Of a stretch of DNA of 64,000 nucleotides, positions 18,107-26,785 are shown one piece after another (position 1 is the stretch's first letter; the number at the start of each line of letters is the position of its first letter). The translations under genes and the position numbers were made by a program. A model generated the notes under the pieces. It was not told the DNA's origin, made no database searches, and saw only the letters and a program-made list of their open reading frames with translations. Source of the DNA: Methylocapsa sp. D3K7 (GTDB lineage Bacteria; Pseudomonadota; Alphaproteobacteria; Rhizobiales; Beijerinckiaceae); contig NZ_CP123229.1 of the NCBI RefSeq assembly GCF_029855125.1, positions 3,764,501 to 3,828,500 on the forward strand, in the 5' to 3' direction.

Positions 18107-18170
18107 TGCCCTTGGAATAAGCGCCCGCGGCGACTATGTCTCAACGCCAAGTATCTCCGGGAGCAACCTG

Positions 18171-20525
18171 ATGTCCATGCATGACCATCATCGACACCCG
18201 CAGCCGCATCCAGGTGCCGCTGGCGAGGCGGGCGCTCTTGTGAAGGACCCGGTCTGCGGGATGGATGTCGATCCGCGTACCGCCGGACACAGCGCCGAGA
18301 TGGGCGGCGCGACTTATTATTTCTGCAGTCAGGGCTGCAAAACAAAGTTCATCGCCAATCCCGACTCCTACGTGAACAAGCAGCCCAAACCGCTGGTGCG
18401 GGATGGCGACGCCACGATCTATACGTGCCCGATGCATCCGCAAATCCGCCAGCCCGGTCCGGGCTCTTGTCCGATCTGCGGCATGGCGCTCGAACCGGAG
18501 ACGGCGAAGGCGGACAGCGGGCCAAATCCCGAGCTTACCGACATGGCCCGGCGTTTCTGGATCGCCTTGGCGCTCAGCCTGCCGGTGGTGGTTTTGGAAA
18601 TGGGGGGCCATCTTTTTCATCTTCACATGCTGCTTGGCCAGCAAATTTCGAATTATGTTCAGCTGGTTTTCGCGACGCCGGTCGTGCTTTGGGCCGGCTA
18701 TCCGTTTTTCGAACGCGGTACGAAATCGCTCGTCACTCGCAATCTCAATATGTTCACGCTGATTGCGCTCGGAACGGGCGTCGCGTGGCTCTACAGTTTG
18801 GTCGCGACATTGGCACCAGGGTTGTTCCCGCCGACCTTCCGGAGCGCCGACGGGTCCGTTGCGATTTATTTCGAGGCGGCAGCGGTCATTACGGTTCTGG
18901 TGTTGCTTGGACAAGTGCTGGAACTAAGGGCGCGCGAGAAGACGTCCAACGCGATCAAGGCGCTTCTGGGTCTGGCGCCGAAGACCGCACGGCGTGTCCG
19001 CGACGATGGCAACGACGAGGAGGTTCCTCTCGATGCGATTGTCGTCGGCGACCGCTTGCGTGTGCGCCCTGGCGAAAAAGTCCCGGTCGATGGAGAGATG
19101 CTCGAAGGACATGCAACGATCGACGAATCGCTCGTCACCGGCGAGTCGCTTCCTGTGGGTAAGGATGCGGGTGGAAAAGTGATTGCGGGCACGCTCAATC
19201 AGAGCGGTTCATTCATCATGCGGGCGGATAAGGTTGGCGGCGATACGCTGCTCTCCCAGATCGTGCAATTGGTGGCAACGGCGCAAAGGAGCCGGGCGCC
19301 GATCCAGCGCCTCGCCGATCAGGTCGCTTCCTGGTTTGTGCCTTTGGTCATCGCTGCCGCGCTTGCCGCTTTCGCCGCCTGGGCGATCTTTGGTCCGGAG
19401 CCGCGTTTCGCTTATGCGATCGTCGCCGCCGTCTCGGTGTTGATCATTGCCTGTCCTTGCGCGCTCGGACTTGCGACGCCGATGTCGATCATGGTCGGTG
19501 TCGGGCGCGGTGCCCAATCCGGTGTGTTGATCAAGAACGCGGAGGCCCTGGAGCGGATGGAAAAGGTCGATACGCTTGTGGTCGATAAGACTGGAACGCT
19601 GACCGAAGGCAAGCCCAAGGTCACTGCGGTGCGAGCCGCGGGCGGCTTTGCCGAAGATGAGTTCTTGCGGCTTGCGGCGAGCTTGGAGCGGTCCAGCGAA
19701 CATCCGCTCGCCGATGCAATCGTGAATGAAGCGAAGGAGCGCGGTCTTGAATTGTGGGAACCCAAGGAATTCGATGCGCCCGCCGGGAAAGGCGTAGTTG
19801 GCGAAGTCGAGGGCCGCAAGCTCATGATCGGCAATGCGGGCTTTTTAAAAGCGAACGGCATTTCAACAGCGGAGCTGCTGAGAGAGGCGAACGAATTGCG
19901 CAAGGATGGCGCGACCGTTATATTTGGCGCCATCGATGGGGCCGCTGCCGGTCTCATCGCGATTGCCGATCCGGTGAAGGAGGCGGCGCTGGACGCGGTT
20001 AAAGCCCTGCGCGGCGAAGGTATTCGCGTGGTGATGCTCACCGGCGACAATCAAACCACCGCCGAGGCGGTCGCGCGCAAGCTCGGCATCGACGACGTGA
20101 AAGCAGGCGTTTTGCCCGTCAACAAGAGCGAAGCCGTCGAGGAGTTGCGCAAGCAGGGCCGGATCGTGGCGATGGCGGGCGATGGCGTCAACGACGCTCC
20201 CGCGCTTGCCGCTGCGGATGTCGGCATCGCGATGGGCACCGGCACCGATGTCGCCATCGAAAGCGCAGGAGTGACACTGTTGAAGGGTGATTTGCGCGGA
20301 ATTTTGCGGGCGCGCCGCCTGTCAGAGGCGACGATGCGCAACATCAGGCAAAATCTGTTCTTCGCCTTCATTTATAACGCGGCGGGTGTGCCGATCGCCG
20401 CCGGCGTTCTCTATCCGTCGTTTGGCATTCTTTTGTCACCGGTTATCGCCGCCGCGGCGATGTCCCTCTCGTCGGTGAGCGTGATCGGCAACGCCTTACG
20501 GCTGCGCACCGTTGCGATCGAGTGA
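18171..20525 (+). CDS. copA: Cu+-exporting P1B-type ATPase with YHS and heavy-metal-binding domains
   Basis: Copper-translocating ATPase of the inner membrane (784 aa). In order: a YHS domain at about residues 25-66 ([13 protein letters not shown] ... [10 protein letters not shown]), a heavy-metal-binding domain at 84-110 (YTCPMHPQI ... [10 protein letters not shown]), then the P-type core. The CPC metal site is at 428-430, the phosphorylated Asp at 472 (DKTGTL), and [10 protein letters not shown] is the hinge. The final helices contain YN and [14 protein letters not shown], which fit the Cu+ (P1B-1) group. It lacks the usual N-terminal HMA domain with a single CxxC; the YHS plus HMBD pair replaces it. 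The start is ATG 18171. Confidence 0.93.
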   Translation: MSMHDHHRHPQPHPGAAGEAGALVKDPVCGMDVDPRTAGHSAEMGGATYYFCSQGCKTKFIANPDSYVNKQPKPLVRDGDATIYTCPMHPQIRQPGPGSCPICGMALEPETAKADSGPNPELTDMARRFWIALALSLPVVVLEMGGHLFHLHMLLGQQISNYVQLVFATPVVLWAGYPFFERGTKSLVTRNLNMFTLIALGTGVAWLYSLVATLAPGLFPPTFRSADGSVAIYFEAAAVITVLVLLGQVLELRAREKTSNAIKALLGLAPKTARRVRDDGNDEEVPLDAIVVGDRLRVRPGEKVPVDGEMLEGHATIDESLVTGESLPVGKDAGGKVIAGTLNQSGSFIMRADKVGGDTLLSQIVQLVATAQRSRAPIQRLADQVASWFVPLVIAAALAAFAAWAIFGPEPRFAYAIVAAVSVLIIACPCALGLATPMSIMVGVGRGAQSGVLIKNAEALERMEKVDTLVVDKTGTLTEGKPKVTAVRAAGGFAEDEFLRLAASLERSSEHPLADAIVNEAKERGLELWEPKEFDAPAGKGVVGEVEGRKLMIGNAGFLKANGISTAELLREANELRKDGATVIFGAIDGAAAGLIAIADPVKEAALDAVKALRGEGIRVVMLTGDNQTTAEAVARKLGIDDVKAGVLPVNKSEAVEELRKQGRIVAMAGDGVNDAPALAAADVGIAMGTGTDVAIESAGVTLLKGDLRGILRARRLSEATMRNIRQNLFFAFIYNAAGVPIAAGVLYPSFGILLSPVIAAAAMSLSSVSVIGNALRLRTVAIE

Positions 20526-20604
20526 TGCACATGATCGAGTAAGGCACGCATCAGACTGATGAAGTAGCTTGCCCGCATCGGATGCCGGTCGGGAAGAGTT
20601 TTCA

Positions 20605-22101
20605 ATGCATAGCCAAGTTTCCACGTTGTTGCTGGACGCCCATGCGAGTTCGTTGGCGCTCTTGCGGGGGCAACATGCGCAGTTCGCGTGCGCGCTCGAT
20701 CAAGGCGCGTCGTTGGTTACGGCGCTCCGTCATTGCGGGATTATGTTTTGGCGGGATGGGCGGCTGGATGATGCGGCGCAGATGTTGACCGCCGCTGCGG
20801 AAGCGGTGCCAGACGATCCGACGATCGTAGCGGAACTAGGATACATCCTGCGCGCGCAAGGCAAAAAGGCCGAGGCGATGCAATGCATGCTGCGGTCGCT
20901 CGCGCTTGATTCCTGTCAACTTCAGGTTTGGCTGAGCGCGGCGGGCCTCAGCAATGAGGCTGGCGACAAGAGTGCGGCAGAAGACGCCTATTTGCAGGCG
21001 CTTGCGCTCGATGGAAGATGCGCGGAAGCTGCTGTAGGACTGGGCCTTCTTTACGTCGAGGCTCGCCAATATAAAAAGGGAGCGCGTCTTCTCGGGTTGG
21101 CCGTGGATCTTGGTTCGGCATCGGCGCCAATCTGGGCCTGTCTCGCGCAGACACGCTATTTGCTGGGAGATTTTTCCGGGGCAAGTGCCGCCTTTGCGCA
21201 GGCGTTACGTCTTGGTCCAGGGGACTGCGCGCTCGTCCAGCGCTATGGCCGCGTTCGTTTGATCGAGACGGTGATTGAACGCCCGGTCGAAGAAGCGATT
21301 GCGGTCTATCTCAAGACCACCGGTGAGCATGCGGAGGATGTGCTCGACGTCTGTCGTGCAGCATTCCAAGCGCTTGGCGGGTATGGCCCGTGTGAAGCTG
21401 CAATACGTCTCGGTCGCGCCCTGCTAGAGCGTATGCCGGACGATCCCGTCATTGGTTTTCATCTTGCGACCCTGACGGGATGTGCTTTCGACCGCGCACC
21501 AGCCCCTTATCTCATCGCAAGTTTTAACAAATATGCACAGCATTTTGATAGGCATCTCGTCGAAGTGCTCGACTATCAGGTTCCCGAGAAAATTCATTTG
21601 TTGCTTGCCGAGACGGCTGGGACCTTCAAACATCTGCTGGATCTTGGATGCGGAACGGGTCTCGCGGCGCCTTATTTCACGTCCTTTGGCGGGACATTGA
21701 CAGGTGTCGATATTTCGCCCGGGATGTTGGACAAGGCGCGGGAACGTGGACTCTACGACTATCTGATCGAGGAAGAGGTTGTTGCTTTTCTTTCCGGATG
21801 CGAAGCGACCTATGACCTGATCGCGGCCTTGGACGTGCTCGTCTATTTCGGGGATCTGGCGCCGCTGTTCGCGGCGGTGGCAAGCCGCCTTGAGCCAGGC
21901 GGGATTTTCGCATTCAGTTACGAGACAAGCGATTGCGAGGACTACACGCTTCAGCCGTCTGGCCGCTTTGCCCATGCGGCGCACTACGTCGAGTCGCTTT
22001 ACGGCAAGAACTTTGTTTCCGTCACGTCCAAAGCCACGATGTTGCGGCTTGAAACCAATCGTCCTGTGGACGGCCAACTGGTCCTGCTGCGGCGCGTCTG
22101 A
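20605..22101 (+). CDS. TPR-repeat fused to class I SAM methyltransferase
   Basis: A two-part protein (498 aa). The first 250 or so residues are tetratricopeptide-like helical repeats (for example LGYILRAQGKKAEAMQCMLRSLALD and ALRLGPGDCALV). The C-terminal part is a methyltransferase with LLDLGCGTGLAAPYF near residue 343, DISPGMLDKARERG and LDVLVYFGDLAP. The substrate is unknown; the TPR half suggests a protein or large partner. ATG 20605 has GAAG before it. The gene lies between copA and the zinc transporter, with no clear operon link. The arrangement is seen in other Hyphomicrobiales as I recall. Confidence 0.82.
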   Translation: MHSQVSTLLLDAHASSLALLRGQHAQFACALDQGASLVTALRHCGIMFWRDGRLDDAAQMLTAAAEAVPDDPTIVAELGYILRAQGKKAEAMQCMLRSLALDSCQLQVWLSAAGLSNEAGDKSAAEDAYLQALALDGRCAEAAVGLGLLYVEARQYKKGARLLGLAVDLGSASAPIWACLAQTRYLLGDFSGASAAFAQALRLGPGDCALVQRYGRVRLIETVIERPVEEAIAVYLKTTGEHAEDVLDVCRAAFQALGGYGPCEAAIRLGRALLERMPDDPVIGFHLATLTGCAFDRAPAPYLIASFNKYAQHFDRHLVEVLDYQVPEKIHLLLAETAGTFKHLLDLGCGTGLAAPYFTSFGGTLTGVDISPGMLDKARERGLYDYLIEEEVVAFLSGCEATYDLIAALDVLVYFGDLAPLFAAVASRLEPGGIFAFSYETSDCEDYTLQPSGRFAHAAHYVESLYGKNFVSVTSKATMLRLETNRPVDGQLVLLRRV

Positions 22102-22151
22102 TGCGTAACGCACAGACCTGTGCTGCTTCTCGCGACTTATGGACGATTCCG

Positions 22152-23054
22152 TTAGTCCTTCAGCGCGGCGGAAAGCTCCCTGACATTGTTGTGCATCATC
22201 TCGATGTAGGTTCCAGCTGGGCCGTCCGGAACGGATAGCGCGTCCGAATAAAGCGTGCCGCCATTTTTCGCGCCGGATTCGGCGGCGATGGTTTGCAAGA
22301 GTCTCGTGTCGGTCACATTCTCAAGAAAAACCGCTGGGATCTTTTGCGCCTTGATCTGGCGGATGATTTTGGCAACGTCGCGGGCGCATGCCTCCGTTTC
22401 TGTCGAGATGCCCATGGGAGCGACAAAGCGAAATCCATAGGCTGTCCCGAAATAGCCAAAGGCGTCGTGGGTTGTGATGATTTGCCGCCGCTCTGGCGGA
22501 ATAGCCGCAATTGCCTCAGAGACTTCCTTGTCGAGAGCGTCGAGCGTGCCAAGATAATCATCCGCATTGGCGCGATAGGCCGACGCGCCCTCGGGGTCGG
22601 CAGCTATAAGAGCGTCGCGAATGTTTGCGACATAGATTTTGGCATTGGCGATGGATTGCCAGGCATGCGGGTCTGTTCCGATGCGTCCTTCTTCGTTCAT
22701 TTGCTGCGGCTTAATTCCTTTCGTTGCGACGGCAACCGGTGCCTTCGTGCCCGAGGCCCTTATGAGCCGGTCGATCCAGCCTTCCAAGCCGAGACCATTC
22801 ACCAAAATAAGCCTCGCCCCGGCAAGCTCCTGCGCGTCGGCGGGTCTTGGCTGATAGACATGCGTATCGCCATTCGGGCCGACAAGTTCGGTGACTACAA
22901 TTCGCCCGCCACCGACATTGCGGGCAAAATCGGCGAGGATCGAAAATGTTGCGACGACCGGCAACTTATCCTCGGCTTGCACCTTTGTCTGCCAGGCGCT
23001 CACGATGCCCAGAGACACCAGAACTAAGGTTATAACATAACGCAATTTTGCCAC
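22152..23054 (-). CDS. Metal (zinc-type) ABC transporter substrate-binding protein
   Basis: Cluster A-I periplasmic binding protein (300 aa) for zinc or manganese. A signal peptide (residues 1 to about 27) ends at VQA-ED. Likely metal ligands are His in NGDTHVYQPR, His in TDPHAWQS, His in ITTHDAFGYF and an acidic residue near the C-terminus. The His-rich loop of classical ZnuA is absent, as in AztC-type and Mn-type proteins. The GTG start has GGAG eight bases before it. It is the last gene of the operon 46-aa ORF, ATPase, permease, binding protein. A Zur-like palindrome precedes the operon, which points to zinc. Confidence 0.88.
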   Translation of the reverse strand: MAKLRYVITLVLVSLGIVSAWQTKVQAEDKLPVVATFSILADFARNVGGGRIVVTELVGPNGDTHVYQPRPADAQELAGARLILVNGLGLEGWIDRLIRASGTKAPVAVATKGIKPQQMNEEGRIGTDPHAWQSIANAKIYVANIRDALIAADPEGASAYRANADDYLGTLDALDKEVSEAIAAIPPERRQIITTHDAFGYFGTAYGFRFVAPMGISTETEACARDVAKIIRQIKAQKIPAVFLENVTDTRLLQTIAAESGAKNGGTLYSDALSVPDGPAGTYIEMMHNNVRELSAALKD

Positions 23055-23079
23055 GCTCTGTCTCCGAATTTCGAAAAAA

Positions 23080-24000
23080 TCACGCCTCCAAATGCCGCCC
23101 TGGCTTCATGCGGCGCAACAGACCGCCCGCCGGCCCGAACACAAGCGCCAGCAAATACAGGATGCCAGAAATCAAGATAATGACAGGTCCCGACGGCAAT
23201 CCAGCATGGAAGGAAATGACGAGGCCGGCATAGCCGGAGAGCATGCCCTGCGCCACGGCGATGCCGGTCATCGCCGTCATGTCGCCGGTGATCAGCCGGG
23301 CCGAGGCAGCCGGCAGCATCATGATTCCAACCGCGAGAAGTGTGCCGAGCGCATGAAATCCGCCGACGAGATTCAAGACAACCAGCGCCAAAAACGCGAC
23401 TTGCACAATGCCGCCGCTGCGGCTGACCGAAGCGAGAAACTCCGCATCGACCGTCTCCAGCACAAGCGGCCGGTAAATCACGGCGAGCGCGGCTATTGTC
23501 ACGCTCGCGATCACCGCAAGCAGAATCAAGGTTGCGTCGTCCAGCGCCAGCACACTGCCAAAAAGCACATGCAAAAGATCGATATTCGAGCCGCGCACGG
23601 ACACGATGGTGACACCCAGCGCGAGCGAGATGAGATAGAAGGCGGCAAGCGAGGTATCCTCGCGCAAAATCGTGGTGCGGGCGACAATGCCTGAGCCGAC
23701 CGCGACGGTGAGCCCGGCGATCAGACCGCCGATCGTCATCGGCCCGAGCGACAGGCCGGACACCAGATAGCCGAGCGCGGCGCCAGGCAAAATCGCATGC
23801 CCCACCGCGTCGCCGGTCAGAGCCATGCGGCGCAAAATCAGAAATACGCCAAGGGGCGGCCCCGCGACAGCAAGAGCGAGCGCCCCGGCAAGAGCGCGGC
23901 GCATGAAGGCGAATTCAACAAATGGCGCAACGAAGACGTCATGCAACAGCACGTGCGCGCTCCAAGGCTGGGAAATAAAGAAATATTCGCCCCATTTCAT
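23080..24000 (-). CDS. Metal ABC transporter permease
   Basis: ABC-3 family permease (306 aa) with eight to nine membrane segments. It carries the family block DAVGHAILPGAALGYL near residue 65 and RLITGDMTAMTGIAVAQG toward the end. It is the membrane channel for the ATPase and binding protein next to it, probably for zinc. I chose the start at 24000 because the ATG overlaps the ATPase stop (ATGA), giving translational coupling; an upstream in-frame start at 24015 would overlap the ATPase by 19 bases. Confidence 0.9.
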   Translation of the reverse strand: MKWGEYFFISQPWSAHVLLHDVFVAPFVEFAFMRRALAGALALAVAGPPLGVFLILRRMALTGDAVGHAILPGAALGYLVSGLSLGPMTIGGLIAGLTVAVGSGIVARTTILREDTSLAAFYLISLALGVTIVSVRGSNIDLLHVLFGSVLALDDATLILLAVIASVTIAALAVIYRPLVLETVDAEFLASVSRSGGIVQVAFLALVVLNLVGGFHALGTLLAVGIMMLPAASARLITGDMTAMTGIAVAQGMLSGYAGLVISFHAGLPSGPVIILISGILYLLALVFGPAGGLLRRMKPGRHLEA

Positions 24001-24761
24001 GCGGCCCGCGCGCAAGAATGTGCATCCCGGTCGAACGCCTCGATCATCGAGCGGGCTTTCAAAAGATTTTCCGGTGTGAGGACGGCATTGGTTTTTCCCT
24101 CGGCGACCGCCTCGCGCGCGAGCAGAAGCGTTTGTGGAAAATAGCCCCGCACGAGATCGAGGTCATGCGACACAACGAGCACGGTGCGCTTTTCGGCATG
24201 CCAGCGGGCAACGAGGCCAAGCAGATCGGCAACGGTTTTGGAATCGATCGCGGTAAAGGGTTCGTCCAGCAGAATGAGCGCCGCGTCTTGCAAAAGAAGC
24301 CGGGCGAAGAGCATCCGCTGCAATTGGCCGCCGGATAGGGTACCAATCGCGCGGGTCTCGAAACCGGCGAGGCCAACCGCTGCGATCGCTTCGCGAATTT
24401 TCGCGTTTTCGCCGCGGGCAATCCCGCCGAACATGCCGCAACGCTTCCATAGCCCCATGGCCACGGCATCGAACACATGGATTGGAAAGCTTCTGTCGAT
24501 GTCGGCCGCTTGCGGCAGATAGGCAATATCGCGGCGGGTGAGGCGGGGCAGGGAGATCGCGCCAGTGAGCGGCGCAAGGGTTCCGGCGATACCTTTGAGC
24601 AAGGTTGATTTGCCGGCGCCGTTCGGGCCGCAAATGGCCAGCAGCGCGCCGCGCTCGACCTCGCCGTCGAGATGATGCACGGCCGGATGCCGGTCATAGC
24701 CAAGCGTGAGATCACGGAAGCGGATGGCGATGTCCATGGGAGGAGCCGCATCCCTTGTCAT
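23997..24761 (-). CDS. Metal ABC transporter ATP-binding protein
   Basis: ABC ATPase (254 aa) that powers the metal importer. Walker A is GPNGAGKST near residue 43, the signature is LSGGQLQRM near 139, Walker B is LILLDEPF, and the H-loop His is in VVSHDLDLVRG. The start is ATG 24761, chosen because it overlaps the stop of the preceding 46-aa ORF by four bases (ATGA); the frame is open to 24788. It is the first large gene of the operon. Confidence 0.92.
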   Translation of the reverse strand: MTRDAAPPMDIAIRFRDLTLGYDRHPAVHHLDGEVERGALLAICGPNGAGKSTLLKGIAGTLAPLTGAISLPRLTRRDIAYLPQAADIDRSFPIHVFDAVAMGLWKRCGMFGGIARGENAKIREAIAAVGLAGFETRAIGTLSGGQLQRMLFARLLLQDAALILLDEPFTAIDSKTVADLLGLVARWHAEKRTVLVVSHDLDLVRGYFPQTLLLAREAVAEGKTNAVLTPENLLKARSMIEAFDRDAHSCARAA

Positions 24762-24898
24762 GCCAGTGCCCAAAGGACGGCGGCCCATAGGCTTGCGATG
24801 ACAATCAGGGCATAGCTGAGCCGCGCCAGAGCTGACAAGCGGAGCAGAGAGAAAGCAGGCATAGGTTCCGCTTTTTGCCTTTCGCGGGCAATGCTCAT
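24758..24898 (-). CDS. 46-aa membrane ORF coupled to the zinc-type ABC transporter
   Basis: A short ORF with one hydrophobic segment, LSYALIVIASLWAAVLWALA, at its C-terminus and a basic, polar first half (MSIARERQKAEPMP). It has an AGGA six to seven bases before the ATG. Its TGA overlaps the ATPase ATG by four bases, and no other good ribosome site serves the ATPase, so coupled translation is likely. It is the first gene after the Zur-like palindrome. It has no known family to me; a small accessory subunit or a leader peptide are both possible. Confidence 0.6.
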   Translation of the reverse strand: MSIARERQKAEPMPAFSLLRLSALARLSYALIVIASLWAAVLWALA

Positions 24899-24929
24899 GG
24901 CTGTTCCTAGCGCACCAGAGAGATTTTGT

Positions 24930-24947
24930 AGGTTATAACGTTAACCT
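24930..24947. promoter_or_regulatory. Zur-like operator before the metal ABC operon
   Basis: AGGTTATAACGTTAACCT is an inverted repeat (arms AGGTTA/TAACCT). The GTTATAAC core resembles Zur boxes of proteobacteria (GTTATA-N-TATAAC). It stands 32 bases before the 46-aa ORF in an AT-rich island. Confidence 0.5.
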
Positions 24948-25095
24948 CTGCGGCTCGCAAGACGACCGGCCTGGAAGCCCCGCCCCAAGCAAGGGCGCCT
25001 TGTCCAACCTAAACCTTAAGAGACGCATCAAGCAGCTTGTTATTTTTAATGTCCGGGGACTGGCGTCGGCGGCACGTTGCGATTAATTTCCCGGC

Positions 25096-25713
25096 ATGAA
25101 GCAAGGATCAAAGAAGTCACCCCAGGAGAAGGCTGCGCGCCAGCTTCGTGTGATTGTCATTGGCTTCGCACTTGGCCTCGCAGCGCTTGGCGGGCTCGTT
25201 TATGCAGTCCTGCCGGGCAACATAAATCTCGGTTCCCCGGAAGTCGGCGGCTCCTTCACCGGGATCGGGCAGGATGGCCGCACGGTGACCAACGCGGATC
25301 TTGCTGGGCGGCCCTATCTTGTGTTTTTCGGCTATACCCACTGCCCGGACTTTTGTCCGACGGCACTCTTTGACATTTCCGCCGTGTTTAAGGAGTTGGG
25401 ACCTGATAAAAAAGTCTCGGCGCTTTTCGTCACTGTCGATCCCGAGCGCGACACGCCGGATGTTTTGAAGAACTATCTGGAAAACTTCGATCCCCGTATT
25501 ATTGGGCTGACCGGCGATGGCAATAAAATCGAGGCGATCGCCAAGACGTTTCGCGTCTACGCGAAGAAAATTCCGGGGGAAAAACCCGGAGACTATACAG
25601 TGGACCACACCGGGATCGTCTATCTGATGGACAAGCGCGGAAAATTCGTCAGCGCCTTCAATTTGCAAAGGCCGCCGCAACAATCCGCGCGCGAACTTGA
25701 GGCATTTCTCTAA
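25096..25713 (+). CDS. SCO1/SenC/PrrC family protein
   Basis: Membrane-anchored, periplasm-facing thioredoxin-like protein (205 aa) that delivers copper to the CuA site of cytochrome c oxidase or acts as a thiol reductase. An N-terminal anchor covers residues 18-40. The metal motif is FGYTHCPDFCPTALFD (CX3C) near residue 77, and the distant His ligand is in YTVDHTGIVYLMD near 170. No cytochrome c oxidase gene is in the window. ATG 25096 has no strong Shine-Dalgarno, but the anchor supports this start. It converges with the binding-protein gene. Confidence 0.92.
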   Translation: MKQGSKKSPQEKAARQLRVIVIGFALGLAALGGLVYAVLPGNINLGSPEVGGSFTGIGQDGRTVTNADLAGRPYLVFFGYTHCPDFCPTALFDISAVFKELGPDKKVSALFVTVDPERDTPDVLKNYLENFDPRIIGLTGDGNKIEAIAKTFRVYAKKIPGEKPGDYTVDHTGIVYLMDKRGKFVSAFNLQRPPQQSARELEAFL

Positions 25714-25736
25714 AATCTCAAGCGGGCTTGCCCGGC

Positions 25737-26675
25737 TTAAAAAAAGCCGAGTGGAAAATATTTGAGATAAAGATTGGCATAGGTTCCCTTCGCCGCGAGC
25801 GTTGCAAGGGCGTAGTCGAGTGTTTGCCGTAATTGTCCATCGCCTTTCTTGACGGCGATCCCGACGCCTTCGCCAAAAAACTTTGTGTCGATGAACGGGC
25901 CGCCCCGGAAGCTGCAACAATTCCGCCCCTCAGGCCCTCCGAGCCACATGCTGAGCGATATCCCGTCGCCGAAAATCGTGTCGATCTCGCCTTTCACAAG
26001 CGCTTCGCGAAGGAGTTTTTGGGAGTCATATGGCTTGCGGACCGTGTCTGTAAAATACGTCTCGAGATAGGCTTCATGCGCGCTTTTCGCTTCGACACCG
26101 ACGGTTTTTCCCCGCAGGGTTTCCGGCGTCGCGGGCAAGGAGGAGACGCCGGTCAAGGCTGCGAAACGGGCCGGCGTAATGTAGTATGGCCCGGAAAAAT
26201 CAAGCGCGGCGCGGGTCTGCCCGTCGATCCGCAGTCCCGCCATCAAGGCGTCGCCCTGATCACCGTTCAGCGCGTCGATCAAGGTGTCGAAGCGGCGGGC
26301 CTGGATCGTGCAGGTGATCTTCAATTCCTCGCAGATGGCGCGAGCCAGATCGACATCGAATCCCGAGAGGCTTCCGTCCGGCAGCGCGAAATGGAATGGC
26401 GGATAATCGTCGCCGGTTAGGAAGCGCAGACTGTGCAGGCCGCTAATGTCGGGCTTGGCAATGTGATTGTGCGGGTCCCAAAAACTTGGGACGAAGACGC
26501 CGTCTGCGGCATGGAGAGGCTGCTGAACCAAAAGAAGCAAAACAAACAGAGTGAGACCAAGCTTACACTTGGCTCTTGCGTCCCGGAACTTCCGGCGAAA
26601 ACATTCCTTCAGCCGGGCCGCAATGCGGTGATGTTCCACGTTGCCGCGGTTCGAATTAGCTGGCGCGCAAACCAT
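25737..26675 (-). CDS. Amino-acid-type (family 3) periplasmic binding protein, orphan
   Basis: Extracellular solute-binding protein (312 aa). A long basic N-terminus is followed by a hydrophobic core (LTLFVLLLLVQQPLHA) and a cleavage site near residue 56. The mature domain reads like polar amino-acid binding proteins: FLTGDDYPPFHF, FDVDLARAICEEL, LRGKTVGVEAKSAHEAYLE, and FGDGISLSMWL. AAGGA precedes the ATG. No permease or ATPase lies nearby, so the partner is unknown; in a methylotroph a link to an MxaJ-like or sensory role is possible but not supported here. Confidence 0.82.
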   Translation of the reverse strand: MVCAPANSNRGNVEHHRIAARLKECFRRKFRDARAKCKLGLTLFVLLLLVQQPLHAADGVFVPSFWDPHNHIAKPDISGLHSLRFLTGDDYPPFHFALPDGSLSGFDVDLARAICEELKITCTIQARRFDTLIDALNGDQGDALMAGLRIDGQTRAALDFSGPYYITPARFAALTGVSSLPATPETLRGKTVGVEAKSAHEAYLETYFTDTVRKPYDSQKLLREALVKGEIDTIFGDGISLSMWLGGPEGRNCCSFRGGPFIDTKFFGEGVGIAVKKGDGQLRQTLDYALATLAAKGTYANLYLKYFPLGFF

Positions 26676-26785
26676 ATGTTATCCTTTGTGCGGTGCCTCG
26701 GCTTGGCTCATGACTCGGCGTGCTGGCCCCGCAAACTCTCACTGACCATGAACAACAGACGCACCGCATAGGACAAAACGCGCGA

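Noticed and set aside
22110..22123. Hairpin GCACAG-AC-CTGTGC between the methyltransferase and the zinc binding protein
   Set aside because: Convergent genes and perfect arms suggest a terminator, but there is no T-run on either side.
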